Positions 9,446 through 18,908 of a stretch of 64,000 nt of DNA are shown one piece after another (position 1 is the stretch's first letter; the number at the start of each line of letters is the position of its first letter). The DNA comes from Pseudomonas sp. GGS8 (lineage in GTDB: Bacteria; Pseudomonadota; Gammaproteobacteria; Pseudomonadales; Pseudomonadaceae): NCBI RefSeq assembly GCF_024168645.1, contig NZ_JALJWF010000001.1, positions 1,355,001 through 1,419,000 on the forward strand, written 5' to 3'. Below the pieces are notes generated by a model, which worked only from the letters and a program-made list of their open reading frames with translations, was not told where the DNA came from and ran no database searches. Made by a program: the position numbers and the translations under genes.

Positions 9446-9907
9446 TGAGTTACGCCCTGGCATTGTTTTTATGTAGCGGCGGCTGGTGAACTGCTCGCAA
9501 ACGACGACGTTTGACAGACGATTCGGGGGCCCGCGCATTTATGACTGATGTTTCCCCAGGAAAGCCATCAGCCGGTGCACCGATCTTTTTGACCAGGTTG
9601 CACCTTGGCCGCGAATGCTATTCAACAAAGCAAATAAGGTGCAACCAGTTTCGCTCGAATAAGTTGCACCTAGTCGGATTTACCTGCAAACAGTCGGTTT
9701 TTGCTCCTTTTTAGGGCGTTTTCCGGATTGTGCTAGAAGCAAAAGCACCAAGCAGGCGCGGGATGGATGAACCAGAATTTATTTCCTGACGAGCTGCTTA
9801 TTATTCCGGCAAAAAAAGGGTTGCACCCGGTTGCACCTCAACCAGCGCACAGCTAATCTTGCCGTCAGCTGATGCCACGCGGTCGTGGCAAACATGAGGA
9901 TAAAAAT
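9446..9907. promoter_or_regulatory. putP-putA divergent control region with GTTGCA operator motifs
   Basis: The shared 462-bp upstream region of putP and putA. The hexamer GTTGCA occurs at 9597-9602, 9663-9668, 9820-9825 and 9830-9835, and in reverse orientation at 9640-9645; most are extended to GGTTGCACC or its complement. GTTGCA is the motif known to be bound by the ribbon-helix-helix domain of enterobacterial PutA, and that domain is present in this PutA. Three sites lie on the putP side and two, spaced exactly 10 bp apart, lie about 75 bp before putA. Repression relieved by proline is inferred from those systems. Promoter hexamers could not be placed with confidence. Confidence 0.75.
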
Positions 9908-12900
9908 ATGGCTACCACCACCCTTGGGGTCAAACTTGACGACCCGACCCGCGAACGCCTCAAGGCCGCCGCGACCTCGATTGATCGCACGCCGCACTGG
10001 CTGATCAAGCAGGCAATTTTCAATTACCTGGAAAAACTCGAGGGTGGTGCAACCCTGTCCGAGCTGAATGGCTTGAACGGCAAGGAAGTTGACGAGGTGG
10101 GCGAGGTCCACGTCGATCACGCGCACCAGTGCTTCCTGGAATTCGCTGAAAGCATCCTGCCTCAATCGGTACTGCGCGCCTCGATCACTGCCGCTTACCG
10201 TCGTCCGGAACCTGAAGTGGTGCCGATGCTGATCGAACAGGCGCGCCTGCCGGCACCGATGGCCGAAGCGACCAACAAGCTCGCCGCCTCGATTGCCGAG
10301 AAACTGCGCAATCAGAAGAGCGCCGGCGGCCGTGCGGGGATTGTTCAGGGCCTGTTGCAGGAATTTTCCCTGTCGTCCCAGGAAGGCGTGGCGCTGATGT
10401 GCCTGGCCGAAGCGCTGCTGCGCATCCCGGACAAAGGCACCCGCGATGCCTTGATCCGCGACAAGATCAGCACCGGCAACTGGCAGCCACACTTGGGCAA
10501 CAGCCCGTCGCTGTTCGTCAACGCCGCCACCTGGGGCTTGTTGCTGACCGGCAAACTGGTCGCCACCCACAACGAAGCCGGCCTGACCTCCTCCCTGAGC
10601 CGCATCATCGGCAAGAGCGGCGAGCCGATGATCCGCAAGGGCGTCGACATGGCCATGCGCCTGATGGGCGAACAGTTTGTCACCGGTGAAACCATCGCCG
10701 AAGCCCTGGCCAACGCGAGCAAGTTCGAAGCCAAAGGCTTCCGCTATTCCTACGACATGCTGGGTGAAGCCGCCCTCACCGAACATGACGCCCAGAAGTA
10801 CCTCGCTTCGTACGAACAAGCCATCCACTCGATCGGTAAAGCCTCCCACGGTCGTGGGATTTATGAAGGCCCGGGCATTTCGATCAAGCTGTCGGCATTG
10901 CACCCGCGTTACAGCCGCGCCCAGTACGAGCGCGTGATGGAAGAGCTGTACCCGCGCCTGCTGTCGCTGACCCTGCTGGCCAAGCAATATGACATCGGCC
11001 TGAACATCGACGCCGAAGAAGCCGACCGCCTCGAGCTGTCGCTGGATCTGCTGGAGCGCCTGTGCTTCGAGCCGCAACTGACCGGCTGGAACGGCATCGG
11101 TTTCGTGATTCAGGCTTATCAGAAGCGTTGCCCGTATGTGATCGACTACGTGATCGACCTGGCGCGCCGCAGTCGTCATCGCCTGATGATCCGTCTGGTG
11201 AAAGGCGCGTACTGGGACAGCGAAATCAAGCGCGCCCAGGTCGAAGGCCTGGAAGGCTATCCGGTGTACACCCGCAAGGTGTACACCGACGTTTCCTACA
11301 TCGCCTGCGCGCGCAAGTTGCTGTCGGTGCCGGAAGTCATCTACCCGCAGTTCGCCACGCACAACGCCCACACCTTGTCGGCCATCTACCACATCGCCGG
11401 TCAGAACTATTACCCCGGTCAGTACGAGTTCCAGTGCCTGCACGGCATGGGCGAACCGCTGTACGAACAGGTTGTAGGTAAAGTTTCCGAAGGCAAGCTG
11501 AACCGTCCATGCCGTGTGTACGCACCGGTCGGTACTCACGAAACACTGCTGGCGTACCTGGTACGTCGCCTGCTGGAAAACGGCGCGAACACTTCGTTCG
11601 TCAACCGCATCGCCGACCAGTCGATTTCGATCCAGGAGCTGGTGGCCGATCCAGTGGCCAGCATCGAGCAGATGGCGACGCTGGAAGGCGGCTTCGGCCT
11701 GCCGCACCCGCGCATCCCGCTGCCGCGTGACCTGTACGGTGCCGAGCGCGCCAACTCCAGCGGCATCGACATGGCCAACGAACATCGTCTGGCGTCGCTG
11801 TCCTGCGCTCTGCTCGCCACCGCTCATAACGACTGGAAAGCCGCGCCGATGCTCGGTTGCGCGTCCAGCACTGAAACCCCGGCGCCGGTGCTGAATCCAT
11901 CGGATCTGCGTGACGTGGTGGGCCATGTGCAGGAAGCCACCGTCGAAGACGTCGACAACGCGATCCAATGCGCCCTGAACGCTGCACCAATCTGGCAGGC
12001 CACGCCGCCGGCCGAACGCGCCGCGATTCTGGAACGTGCCGCCGATTTGATGGAAGGCGAGATCCAGCCGCTGATGGGCCTGTTGGCTCGCGAAGCCGGC
12101 AAGACCTTCGCCAACGCCATCGCCGAAGTGCGTGAAGCCGTGGACTTCCTGCGTTATTACGCGGTGCAGGCACGCAACGATTTCACCAACGACGCCCACC
12201 GCCCGTTGGGCCCAGTGGTGTGCATCAGCCCGTGGAACTTCCCGCTGGCAATCTTCAGCGGCCAAGTGGCTGCTGCTTTGGCCGCCGGTAACCCGGTGCT
12301 GGCCAAGCCGGCCGAACAAACCCCGCTGGTCGCCGCTCAAGCCGTGCGCCTGCTGCTCGAAGCCGGGATTCCGGAAGGCGTGCTGCAACTGCTGCCGGGC
12401 CGTGGCGAAACCGTCGGTGCGCGCCTGGTCGGCGATGATCGGGTCAAGGGCGTGATGTTCACCGGCTCCACCGAAGTTGCGCGCCTGCTGCAACGCAACG
12501 TCGCCGGTCGCCTGGATGCCCAGGGCCGTCCGATTCCGCTGATCGCTGAAACCGGCGGCCAGAACGCGATGATCGTCGACTCTTCGGCACTGACCGAACA
12601 GGTAGTGATCGATGTGGTGTCGTCGGCCTTCGACAGCGCCGGTCAACGTTGCTCGGCACTGCGGGTGCTGTGCTTGCAGGAAGATTCCGCCGACCGTGTC
12701 ATCGAAATGCTCAAGGGCGCCATGGCGGAATGCCGTCTCGGCAACCCGGAGCGCCTGTCCGTGGACATCGGCCCGGTGATCGACGCCGAAGCCAAGGCTG
12801 GCATCGAGAAGCACATCCAGGCCATGCGCGACAAAGGTCGTAATGTGTACCAGGTGGCGATTGCCAACAGCGAAGAAGTCAAACGCGGCACCTTCGTGAT

Positions 12901-13861
12901 GCCGACCCTGATCGAACTGGAAAGCTTCGACGAGCTGCAACGGGAGATCTTCGGGCCGGTGCTGCACGTGGTGCGCTACAAGCGCAAAGACATCGACCAA
13001 CTGATCGGCCAGATCAACGCGTCCGGCTACGGCCTGACCCTGGGCGTGCACACTCGCATCGACGAGACCATCGCCAAGGTGATCGACAACGTCAACGCCG
13101 GTAACGTCTACGTCAACCGCAACATCGTTGGTGCCGTGGTCGGCGTGCAACCGTTCGGCGGCGAAGGTCTGTCGGGTACCGGTCCGAAGGCCGGTGGCCC
13201 GCTGTACCTGTACCGTTTGCTGTCGACACGTCCTACCAATGCGATCGAACAATCCTTCGCGCGCGGCGACGCTATCGCCGCACCGGACGTGCGTCTGCGT
13301 GACGCCATGAGCAAACCGCTGACCGCGCTGCAAGCCTGGGCCGACAGCAACAAGCTCACGGACCTGAGCGCCCTGTGCGTACAGTTCGCGGCGCAATCGC
13401 AAAGCGGGATCACCCGCGTGCTGGCCGGCCCGACCGGCGAGCGCAACAGCTACGCCATCCTGCCGCGCGAACACGTGCTGTGCCTGGCGGACGTCGAAGG
13501 CGATCTGCTGACTCAACTGGCGGCGGTGTTGGCTGTCGGCGGCTCGGCGGTGTGGCCGGATGCTGAACCGGGCAAGGCGTTGTTCGCACGCCTGCCGAAG
13601 GAAATTCAGGCGCGGATCAAGCGGGTGGCCGACTGGACCAAGGACGAAGTGGTGTTCGATGCGGTTCTGCATCATGGCCATTCCGACCAGTTGCGTGCGG
13701 TGTGCCAGCAAGTGGCCAAGCGTGCCGGTGCGATTGTCGGGGTTCATGGGTTGTCCCAAGGCGAAACCAACATTGCGCTGGAACGTTTGGTGATCGAGCG
13801 GGCGTTGAGCGTGAACACCGCTGCGGCGGGTGGTAATGCCAGCCTGATGACCATCGGTTAA
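9908..13861 (+). CDS. putA: Bifunctional proline dehydrogenase / L-glutamate gamma-semialdehyde dehydrogenase and repressor PutA
   Basis: A 1317-residue trifunctional PutA. It oxidises proline to P5C with FAD, then glutamate semialdehyde to glutamate with NAD+, and represses put genes when proline is absent. Residues 1-45 form the ribbon-helix-helix DNA-binding domain (TTTLGVKLDDPTRERLKAAA). The proline dehydrogenase barrel follows (about 180-560; YEGPGISIKLSALHPRY, MIRLVKGAYWD). The aldehyde dehydrogenase domain (about 640-1110) has FTGSTEVA and catalytic Cys915 in SAGQRCSALRV. A C-terminal ALDH-like domain completes the long type. ATG 9908 is preferred over the upstream in-frame start because it begins the RHH domain directly. 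Confidence 0.97.
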   Translation: MATTTLGVKLDDPTRERLKAAATSIDRTPHWLIKQAIFNYLEKLEGGATLSELNGLNGKEVDEVGEVHVDHAHQCFLEFAESILPQSVLRASITAAYRRPEPEVVPMLIEQARLPAPMAEATNKLAASIAEKLRNQKSAGGRAGIVQGLLQEFSLSSQEGVALMCLAEALLRIPDKGTRDALIRDKISTGNWQPHLGNSPSLFVNAATWGLLLTGKLVATHNEAGLTSSLSRIIGKSGEPMIRKGVDMAMRLMGEQFVTGETIAEALANASKFEAKGFRYSYDMLGEAALTEHDAQKYLASYEQAIHSIGKASHGRGIYEGPGISIKLSALHPRYSRAQYERVMEELYPRLLSLTLLAKQYDIGLNIDAEEADRLELSLDLLERLCFEPQLTGWNGIGFVIQAYQKRCPYVIDYVIDLARRSRHRLMIRLVKGAYWDSEIKRAQVEGLEGYPVYTRKVYTDVSYIACARKLLSVPEVIYPQFATHNAHTLSAIYHIAGQNYYPGQYEFQCLHGMGEPLYEQVVGKVSEGKLNRPCRVYAPVGTHETLLAYLVRRLLENGANTSFVNRIADQSISIQELVADPVASIEQMATLEGGFGLPHPRIPLPRDLYGAERANSSGIDMANEHRLASLSCALLATAHNDWKAAPMLGCASSTETPAPVLNPSDLRDVVGHVQEATVEDVDNAIQCALNAAPIWQATPPAERAAILERAADLMEGEIQPLMGLLAREAGKTFANAIAEVREAVDFLRYYAVQARNDFTNDAHRPLGPVVCISPWNFPLAIFSGQVAAALAAGNPVLAKPAEQTPLVAAQAVRLLLEAGIPEGVLQLLPGRGETVGARLVGDDRVKGVMFTGSTEVARLLQRNVAGRLDAQGRPIPLIAETGGQNAMIVDSSALTEQVVIDVVSSAFDSAGQRCSALRVLCLQEDSADRVIEMLKGAMAECRLGNPERLSVDIGPVIDAEAKAGIEKHIQAMRDKGRNVYQVAIANSEEVKRGTFVMPTLIELESFDELQREIFGPVLHVVRYKRKDIDQLIGQINASGYGLTLGVHTRIDETIAKVIDNVNAGNVYVNRNIVGAVVGVQPFGGEGLSGTGPKAGGPLYLYRLLSTRPTNAIEQSFARGDAIAAPDVRLRDAMSKPLTALQAWADSNKLTDLSALCVQFAAQSQSGITRVLAGPTGERNSYAILPREHVLCLADVEGDLLTQLAAVLAVGGSAVWPDAEPGKALFARLPKEIQARIKRVADWTKDEVVFDAVLHHGHSDQLRAVCQQVAKRAGAIVGVHGLSQGETNIALERLVIERALSVNTAAAGGNASLMTIG

Positions 13862-13871
13862 ACCGCATCAA

Positions 13872-13900
13872 AACCAGGCACCCGCAATAGATGCCTGGTT
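13872..13900 (+). terminator. Hairpin after putA
   Basis: AACCAGGCA at 13872-13880 pairs perfectly with TGCCTGGTT at 13892-13900, 10 nt after the putA stop. There is no clear T tract, so it may be a weak terminator or an mRNA 3'-end stabiliser. Confidence 0.5.
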
Positions 13901-13910
13901 CACCAAACCC

Positions 13911-13999
13911 TGTGGGAGCGAGCCTGCTCGCGATAGCGGTCTGTCAGCCGCATCTTTCTTGGATGTGCAGCCGTCATCGCGAGCAGGCTCGCTCCCACA
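13911..13999. repeat. REP-type inverted repeat pair (GAGCCTGCTCGCGAT type)
   Basis: TGTGGGAGCGAGCCTGCTCGCGAT at the left end is repeated as its exact reverse complement at the right end, separated by about 41 bp. This is the arrangement of Pseudomonas REP doublets mobilised by REP-associated tyrosine transposases. It lies between putA and the acyl-CoA dehydrogenase gene. Confidence 0.85.
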
Positions 14000-14104
14000 T
14001 TTGATTAGCGTTGCCCGCACCCCACCATCACCCTCATCAATCATCCTGTTCAACCTCTATTCCCCCGCCTAGACTCGGTCCATCCCAAATAAAGGTAGGC
14101 CGCC

Positions 14105-15907
14105 ATGTCCGAGACGTTGCTCAGTTCCCGCAATCTGGCTTTCGAGCTGTATGAAGTCCTCGATGCCGAGGGCCTGACCCAGCGTGAACGTTTTGCCGAG
14201 CACAATCGCGAGACCTTCGATGCCGCCATCGGCACCGCCCGCAGCATCGCCGAAAAGTTCTTCGCCCCGCACAATCGTAAGGGTGACGAGAACGAGCCGC
14301 GCTATGAGGACGGTCAGGCGATTCTGATTCCGGAAGTGAAACCGGCGGTGGATGCCTTCCTCGAAGCCGGGTTCCTCAACGCCGCGCGCAGTTTCGATGC
14401 CGGCGGCATGCAACTTCCTACACTGCTGTCCCAGGCTTGCTTCGCGCATTTTCAGTCGGCCAACGCGGCGTCGACCTCCTACCCGTTCCTGACCATGGGC
14501 GCGGCCAACCTGATCGAAAGCTTCGGCACCGATGAGCAGAAGCAGCGTTTTCTGCAGCCGATGATCGACGGTCGCTTCTTCGGCACCATGGCGCTGACCG
14601 AGCCCCACGCCGGCTCGTCACTGTCGGATATTCGTACCCGCGCCGAGCCGGCGTCCGACGACACCTATCGACTCAAGGGCAACAAGATCTTCATCTCCGG
14701 CGGCGATCACCCGCTGTCGGAAAACATCGTGCACATGGTGCTGGCCAAGTTGCCGGACGCGCCGGCCGGGGTGAAGGGGATCTCGCTGTTTATCGTGCCC
14801 AAGTTTTTGGTCAACGATGACGGCAGTCTCGGCAAGCGCAACGATGTGCTGCTGGCCGGGCTGTTCCACAAGATGGGCTGGCGCGGCACCACCTCCACCG
14901 CGCTGAACTTTGGCGATAACGGCGAGTGCGTCGGCTATCTGGTGGGCAAGCCGCACCATGGCTTGAGCTACATGTTCCAGATGATGAACGAAGCGCGAAT
15001 CGGCGTCGGCATGGGCGCGGTGATGCTGGGTTACGCCGGCTATCTGTATTCCCTGGAATACGCCCGCGAGCGTCCGCAAGGTCGGGTGCCGGACAGCAAG
15101 GATCCGACCATCGCACCGGTGGCAATCATTCAGCACGCCGACGTCAAACGCATGCTGCTGACCCAGAAAGCCTACGTCGAAGGCGCGTTCGACCTCGGCT
15201 TGTACGCGGCGCGGCTGTTCGACGACACCACGACCCTTGAGAGCGAGGCCGAGCGCAAACAGGCCCATGAGCTGCTGGATTTACTGACGCCGATCGTCAA
15301 ATCCTGGCCCTCGGATTTTTGCCTGAAGGCCAACGAACTGGCGATCCAGATTCTCGGCGGTCACGGCTACACCCGTGAATACCCGGTGGAGCAGTATTAC
15401 CGCGACAATCGCCTGAACCCGATCCATGAAGGCACCCACGGCATTCAGTCGCTGGACTTGCTGGGGCGCAAACTGGCGCAGAGCGGTGGCGCGGGACTCA
15501 AGCAACTGATCCGCCTGATCGCCGACACCGCCGAGCGGGCACAGGCGTACGAAACATTAAATGCATTGCGTGAACCACTGGAAAAACTGGTGGCTCGCCT
15601 GCAAACCGTGACCATCGGCCTGCTGACCGATCTGGCCCACGGCAAGGTCAACAGCAGCCTGGCGAACTCGGCGCTGTACCTGAAAGTGTTCGGTCATACG
15701 GTGATCGGCTGGCGCTGGCTGGAACAGGCAATTCGCGCCGAGGAAGGGTTGGCCAAGGGGAATGCGGCGGATGTGAGCTTCTATAAAGGCAAGCTGCAGG
15801 CGGCGCGGTATTTTCTGACGTGGGAAGTGCCGGGTTGCCACCATGAGCTGGCGATTCTGGAGGCGCGGGATGATGTGTGCCTGAGCATGCAGGATGAGTG
15901 GTTTTGA
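14105..15907 (+). CDS. Long-form acyl-CoA dehydrogenase (DmdC-like group)
   Basis: A 600-residue acyl-CoA dehydrogenase, longer than the roughly 380-residue short-chain forms. FAD-domain landmarks are present: MALTEPHAGSSLSDIRT, KGNKIFISGGDH, and the later LGGHGYTREYPVEQYYRDNRL. NPIHEGTHGIQSLD contains Glu442, in the position of the catalytic base of this long group. A further C-terminal helical domain (about 470-600) is typical of the group that includes 3-methylmercaptopropionyl-CoA dehydrogenases and FadE-like enzymes. The substrate cannot be deduced. The gene stands alone: REP elements lie on both sides, and the chemoreceptor gene downstream is convergent. Confidence 0.9.
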   Translation: MSETLLSSRNLAFELYEVLDAEGLTQRERFAEHNRETFDAAIGTARSIAEKFFAPHNRKGDENEPRYEDGQAILIPEVKPAVDAFLEAGFLNAARSFDAGGMQLPTLLSQACFAHFQSANAASTSYPFLTMGAANLIESFGTDEQKQRFLQPMIDGRFFGTMALTEPHAGSSLSDIRTRAEPASDDTYRLKGNKIFISGGDHPLSENIVHMVLAKLPDAPAGVKGISLFIVPKFLVNDDGSLGKRNDVLLAGLFHKMGWRGTTSTALNFGDNGECVGYLVGKPHHGLSYMFQMMNEARIGVGMGAVMLGYAGYLYSLEYARERPQGRVPDSKDPTIAPVAIIQHADVKRMLLTQKAYVEGAFDLGLYAARLFDDTTTLESEAERKQAHELLDLLTPIVKSWPSDFCLKANELAIQILGGHGYTREYPVEQYYRDNRLNPIHEGTHGIQSLDLLGRKLAQSGGAGLKQLIRLIADTAERAQAYETLNALREPLEKLVARLQTVTIGLLTDLAHGKVNSSLANSALYLKVFGHTVIGWRWLEQAIRAEEGLAKGNAADVSFYKGKLQAARYFLTWEVPGCHHELAILEARDDVCLSMQDEWF

Positions 15908-15936
15908 TCGCAGCTTTGTGGCGAAGCTGACATCCA

Positions 15937-16028
15937 ATCGCGGGCAAGCCCGCTCCCACAGGGATCTCTGTTGTTCACAGATAATGTGCTCAACACCTAA
16001 ATCCTGTGGGAGTGGGCTTGCCCGCGAT
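15937..16028. repeat. REP-type inverted repeat pair (GGGCTTGCCCGCGAT type)
   Basis: The ATCGCGGGCAAGCCCGCTCC CACA block at 15937-15960 is matched by its near-perfect reverse complement at 16005-16028 (one mismatch, GGAGTGGG for GGAGCGGG). It lies in the convergent gap between the acyl-CoA dehydrogenase and chemoreceptor genes. Confidence 0.85.
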
Positions 16029-16053
16029 GGCGTCGGCACTGCCAACATAATTT

Positions 16054-18003
16054 TTAGCTGAGTTTGAAACGACTCATCTGCCGCGCCAAATCATCGGCCA
16101 GACGCTGCAACGTCTGACAGTCTTCACGACAAGCCCTGACTTCCCCCGCCGTGGCCCGCGCCAGATCGGAAATCCCCTGAACGTTGCGGTTGATCTCTTC
16201 CGTCACCGCCGACTGCTCTTCCGTCGCCGTGGCCACCTGATGATTCATGTCGCTGATGCGCTCGACCTGCCCGGTAATCGTCGTCAACGACACCCCGGTG
16301 CGTTGGCTCGACTCAACCCCCGTGCCGGTTGCCGATTGCCCGGCGTGCATTGAAGACACCGCGTTCTCCGCGCCCTGCTTAAGGCTGCCGATCATCTGCT
16401 GAATCTCGTCAGTGGACGACTGAGTCCGCCGCGCCAGGGTCCGCACTTCATCGGCCACCACCGCAAACCCGCGCCCCATGTCCCCGGCCCGCGCCGCTTC
16501 AATGGCAGCGTTGAGCGCCAGCAAATTGGTCTGCTCGGAAATCCCGCGAATCACCGCCAACACTTGATCGATGGACGCCACCTGATGGGCCAACTCGCCC
16601 ACCGCTCCAGCGGCGACGCCAATTTCGTCGGACATGCTTTCGATGTGCCGGATCGACCCACCCACCACTTCCCGTGCCTGCAGCGCTTCATCCCGCGCGG
16701 TCTGCGAAGCGACCGCCGCATTGCCAGCGTTCTGCGCGATTTCCTGCACGGTCAGCCCCATCTCGTGAACGGCGGTGGCGACCATGTCGGTCATTTCCTG
16801 CTGACGCCCGGAACGCTCAGCGGTGTTGTCCACCACCCGCGCCACCTGACCGACCGCCGTGCGCAAACGCTCACTGGTGGTCAGCACTTCGCCGATCATG
16901 TCGCGCTGACTTTCCAGAAACCGATTGAAACCACGAGCCAGGTCTCCCAGCTCATCGGCGCGGCTGGAATCTAACCTGTGGGTCAAATCTCCACCACCGC
17001 TACCGATGGCAACCAACGCCGCTGTTACCTGACGAATCGGCCGCACCAATCCACGAGCCAGCAACACCACCAATAAAAGACAAACCAACGCCACCGCCAG
17101 ACCAATGCCGCTGCTCATCCACATCGCGCGTCGGGCTTCGGCGTAGATCTGCGACTGCGGCACTTCGGCCACCAGGGTCCAGCCCAGATCACGCAGTGGC
17201 AGGCTCAAGGCCAGAAACTCTTCGCCATCGCGGGCAAAACTGCTGCTGGCAGACGCGGTGGAGGTAGAGAGCTGCCCCATCACCGCTTGCGCCGCCGAAG
17301 CGCCGATTTGCTCGACCAGCGTACGTTTGCCGCTGAACTGCGCCTCGGGATGAACCTGGATCAAACCGTCGGAACGCACGAGATAGACCTTGCCGCGCTC
17401 ACCGAAGTTGAAGTGGTGGATCAGCTCCGACAGCTCTTTCATGCTCAGGCCCAGCCCGGCAACGCCCACGACTTTGCCGGCCTGCTCGACCTTGAGGTCG
17501 ATGAACAGCGCCAACTCGCCAGTGGCGGTGTCATTGTCGATATTGAGGGTGCGCGGCTGATTGCTGTCGAGGAACGAGTAAAACCAGGCGTCGTTGGGAT
17601 TGGAGCGGCTGAGCGTGCGGTCCAGGCCCTTTTCGGTGAAGTAATGGTTTGAAGCGGTGCCTATGATCAGCGCGGTAAAGGCTTTGTGCTCGGCACGGAT
17701 GCCTTCCAGATAACTGACGAAGCCGACGGTTTGGGCGCTGTTTTCGCCCCCGGCCAGCCAGTCACGCACCATGCTGTTACTGGCAATGTCCTTGGCGGCG
17801 GTGAGGGGTTGAACGAGGATGCGTTCGATGTCGTTGCGCATCGCTTCGATGCTCGACGGCAGCGCCTGCTCGACCAGATAGCGCTGGGCGAGGCGGTTGA
17901 CCACGAGGGTATAAATGCCAACCACGATCAGAATACTGACCAGCAGGGCGGCGCCCATGCTCAGAATCAACTGCCATTGAATACTGCGTCGCCAGAACTG
18001 CAT
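16054..18003 (-). CDS. Methyl-accepting chemotaxis protein, large periplasmic sensor (dCache-like)
   Basis: About 649 residues. A first membrane segment (about 10-33, [22 protein letters not shown]) is followed by a sensor region of about 240 residues with two apparent Cache-type subdomains ([20 protein letters not shown] and [20 protein letters not shown]). A second membrane segment ([17 protein letters not shown]), a HAMP domain and the signalling hairpin [32 protein letters not shown] follow. It would report a periplasmic ligand to CheA/CheW. I do not see the amino-acid-binding motif of PctA-type sensors clearly, so the ligand is open. ATG 18003 is chosen over the extended frame from 18063 because it places the membrane anchor normally. 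There is no C-terminal CheR-tether pentapeptide. Confidence 0.9.
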   Translation of the reverse strand: MQFWRRSIQWQLILSMGAALLVSILIVVGIYTLVVNRLAQRYLVEQALPSSIEAMRNDIERILVQPLTAAKDIASNSMVRDWLAGGENSAQTVGFVSYLEGIRAEHKAFTALIIGTASNHYFTEKGLDRTLSRSNPNDAWFYSFLDSNQPRTLNIDNDTATGELALFIDLKVEQAGKVVGVAGLGLSMKELSELIHHFNFGERGKVYLVRSDGLIQVHPEAQFSGKRTLVEQIGASAAQAVMGQLSTSTASASSSFARDGEEFLALSLPLRDLGWTLVAEVPQSQIYAEARRAMWMSSGIGLAVALVCLLLVVLLARGLVRPIRQVTAALVAIGSGGGDLTHRLDSSRADELGDLARGFNRFLESQRDMIGEVLTTSERLRTAVGQVARVVDNTAERSGRQQEMTDMVATAVHEMGLTVQEIAQNAGNAAVASQTARDEALQAREVVGGSIRHIESMSDEIGVAAGAVGELAHQVASIDQVLAVIRGISEQTNLLALNAAIEAARAGDMGRGFAVVADEVRTLARRTQSSTDEIQQMIGSLKQGAENAVSSMHAGQSATGTGVESSQRTGVSLTTITGQVERISDMNHQVATATEEQSAVTEEINRNVQGISDLARATAGEVRACREDCQTLQRLADDLARQMSRFKLS

Positions 18004-18103
18004 GGAGCACCCCCAAAGAATAAAGGGCTGAAACACTGCAACAGCCATGCCGATTGTATACAACTAAATCGACAATTTATTCTTTGGTTGTGCGCAAAGC
18101 CGC

Positions 18104-18406
18104 TCAGGCCTGGTTGATCGTCTTGGCGATCACTTCAACCGTGGCGCTGACTTGCTCTTGGTAACGGTCGAGTTCCTGCTGGTGACGCTTTTGCATTTCG
18201 ATCTGCTGCGAGCACAGATTCATCGCCGCCAGCACCAGCAAGCGGTCACCGATCAGCGTCGGGTATTTCTTTTTGGTCTCGGCCAGAGCGGCCTTCAACA
18301 TTAAGGCGGCGTCCAGCAGGGTCTGCTCTTCCCCGGCCGGCGCCTTGATCGAATAGTCTTCACCCAGAATCGAGACGACTTTTACCCCTGCGGCGCCGTA
18401 ACTCAT
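18104..18406 (-). CDS. zapA: Cell division protein ZapA
   Basis: A 100-residue ZapA. This cytoplasmic protein crosslinks and stabilises FtsZ filaments at the division ring. The N-terminal globular part reads VKVVSILGEDYSIKAPAGEEQTLLDAA and the C-terminal part is the expected long coiled coil (QQIEMQKRHQQELDRYQEQV). Its start overlaps the stop of the TIGR02449 gene by 4 nt (ATGA), so the two are co-translated. In other pseudomonads 6S RNA and ygfA follow zapA. Here only 100 bp separate it from a chemoreceptor gene and no 6S RNA fits. Confidence 0.92.
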   Translation of the reverse strand: MSYGAAGVKVVSILGEDYSIKAPAGEEQTLLDAALMLKAALAETKKKYPTLIGDRLLVLAAMNLCSQQIEMQKRHQQELDRYQEQVSATVEVIAKTINQA

Positions 18407-18633
18407 GCGCTGACAGGGCCGGCGCTGACGCGCTCAACCAAGGCCTGAATGCGTGCAACGGTGGCGCCTTGTTTCTCTTCCTGTTCCATCAGGCTCAGTT
18501 GCAGGCTTTCATTTTCATCCTTGACCTGGGCCAGCTCCGCACTCAGGGATTGGTTGGTGCCGAGCAGAGCTTGGTTCTGTTGCACCAGGTCACTGACCAG
18601 TTGTTCCAATTGGCTTAGGGATGCTTCTAACAT
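18403..18633 (-). CDS. TIGR02449-family small coiled-coil protein, zapA partner gene
   Basis: A 76-residue protein, almost entirely coiled coil (MLEASLSQLEQLVSDLVQQN, then heptads through SLMEQEEKQGATVARIQAL). It matches the TIGR02449 type always found beside zapA in pseudomonads and is reminiscent of ZapB in size and architecture. The open frame extends 26 codons upstream, but ATG 18633 with GGAAAA just before it gives the usual product. A role in division-ring organisation is inferred from the neighbour, not from a catalytic motif. Confidence 0.85.
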   Translation of the reverse strand: MLEASLSQLEQLVSDLVQQNQALLGTNQSLSAELAQVKDENESLQLSLMEQEEKQGATVARIQALVERVSAGPVSA

Positions 18634-18908
18634 TTTGATTTTCCGGGCATTTTCGAAGGGCGCGTACGATAAAGAAAAGTCACTGTGGATGCCAGGGTTA
18701 TGCAGGCGCAAGGCCTTGATTTTCCTGGCGGTCGACCTTCCTCGTGAGCTTTAGAGACTGTGATTGGCGGTTCTGGTTCCTGCACTTCGTCGTCGCGGCC
18801 CTTCTGCGACAAATGCGCACAGCGACTCAAGACTTTAGTCGTATGACCGATAAGTCATTCATACAACAGTCTCAGCCTCGCACGGAGGCGCTTTTTTCGG
18901 TGAACACC
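18634..18908 (+). promoter_or_regulatory. Divergent leader with a terminator-like hairpin before the second chemoreceptor
   Basis: The 275-bp gap between the TIGR02449 gene and the plus-strand chemoreceptor. GCCTC at 18875-18879 pairs with GAGGC at 18885-18889 and is followed by GCTTTTTTC, an intrinsic-terminator shape ending 12 nt before the proposed ATG. Two weaker hairpins precede it (around 18824-18842 and 18842-18865). It may end a short leader RNA or attenuate the chemoreceptor gene. No known riboswitch consensus was recognised. Confidence 0.4.

Noticed and set aside
9779..13759. A 1326-codon open frame on the minus strand opposite putA
   Set aside because: Its sequence is rich in His, Gln, Arg and Val without any domain, as expected from the antisense of GC-rich codons; putA is unmistakable on the other strand.
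18004..18103. Possible 6S RNA after zapA
   Set aside because: Only 100 bp are available and the sequence does not fold into a long interrupted hairpin.
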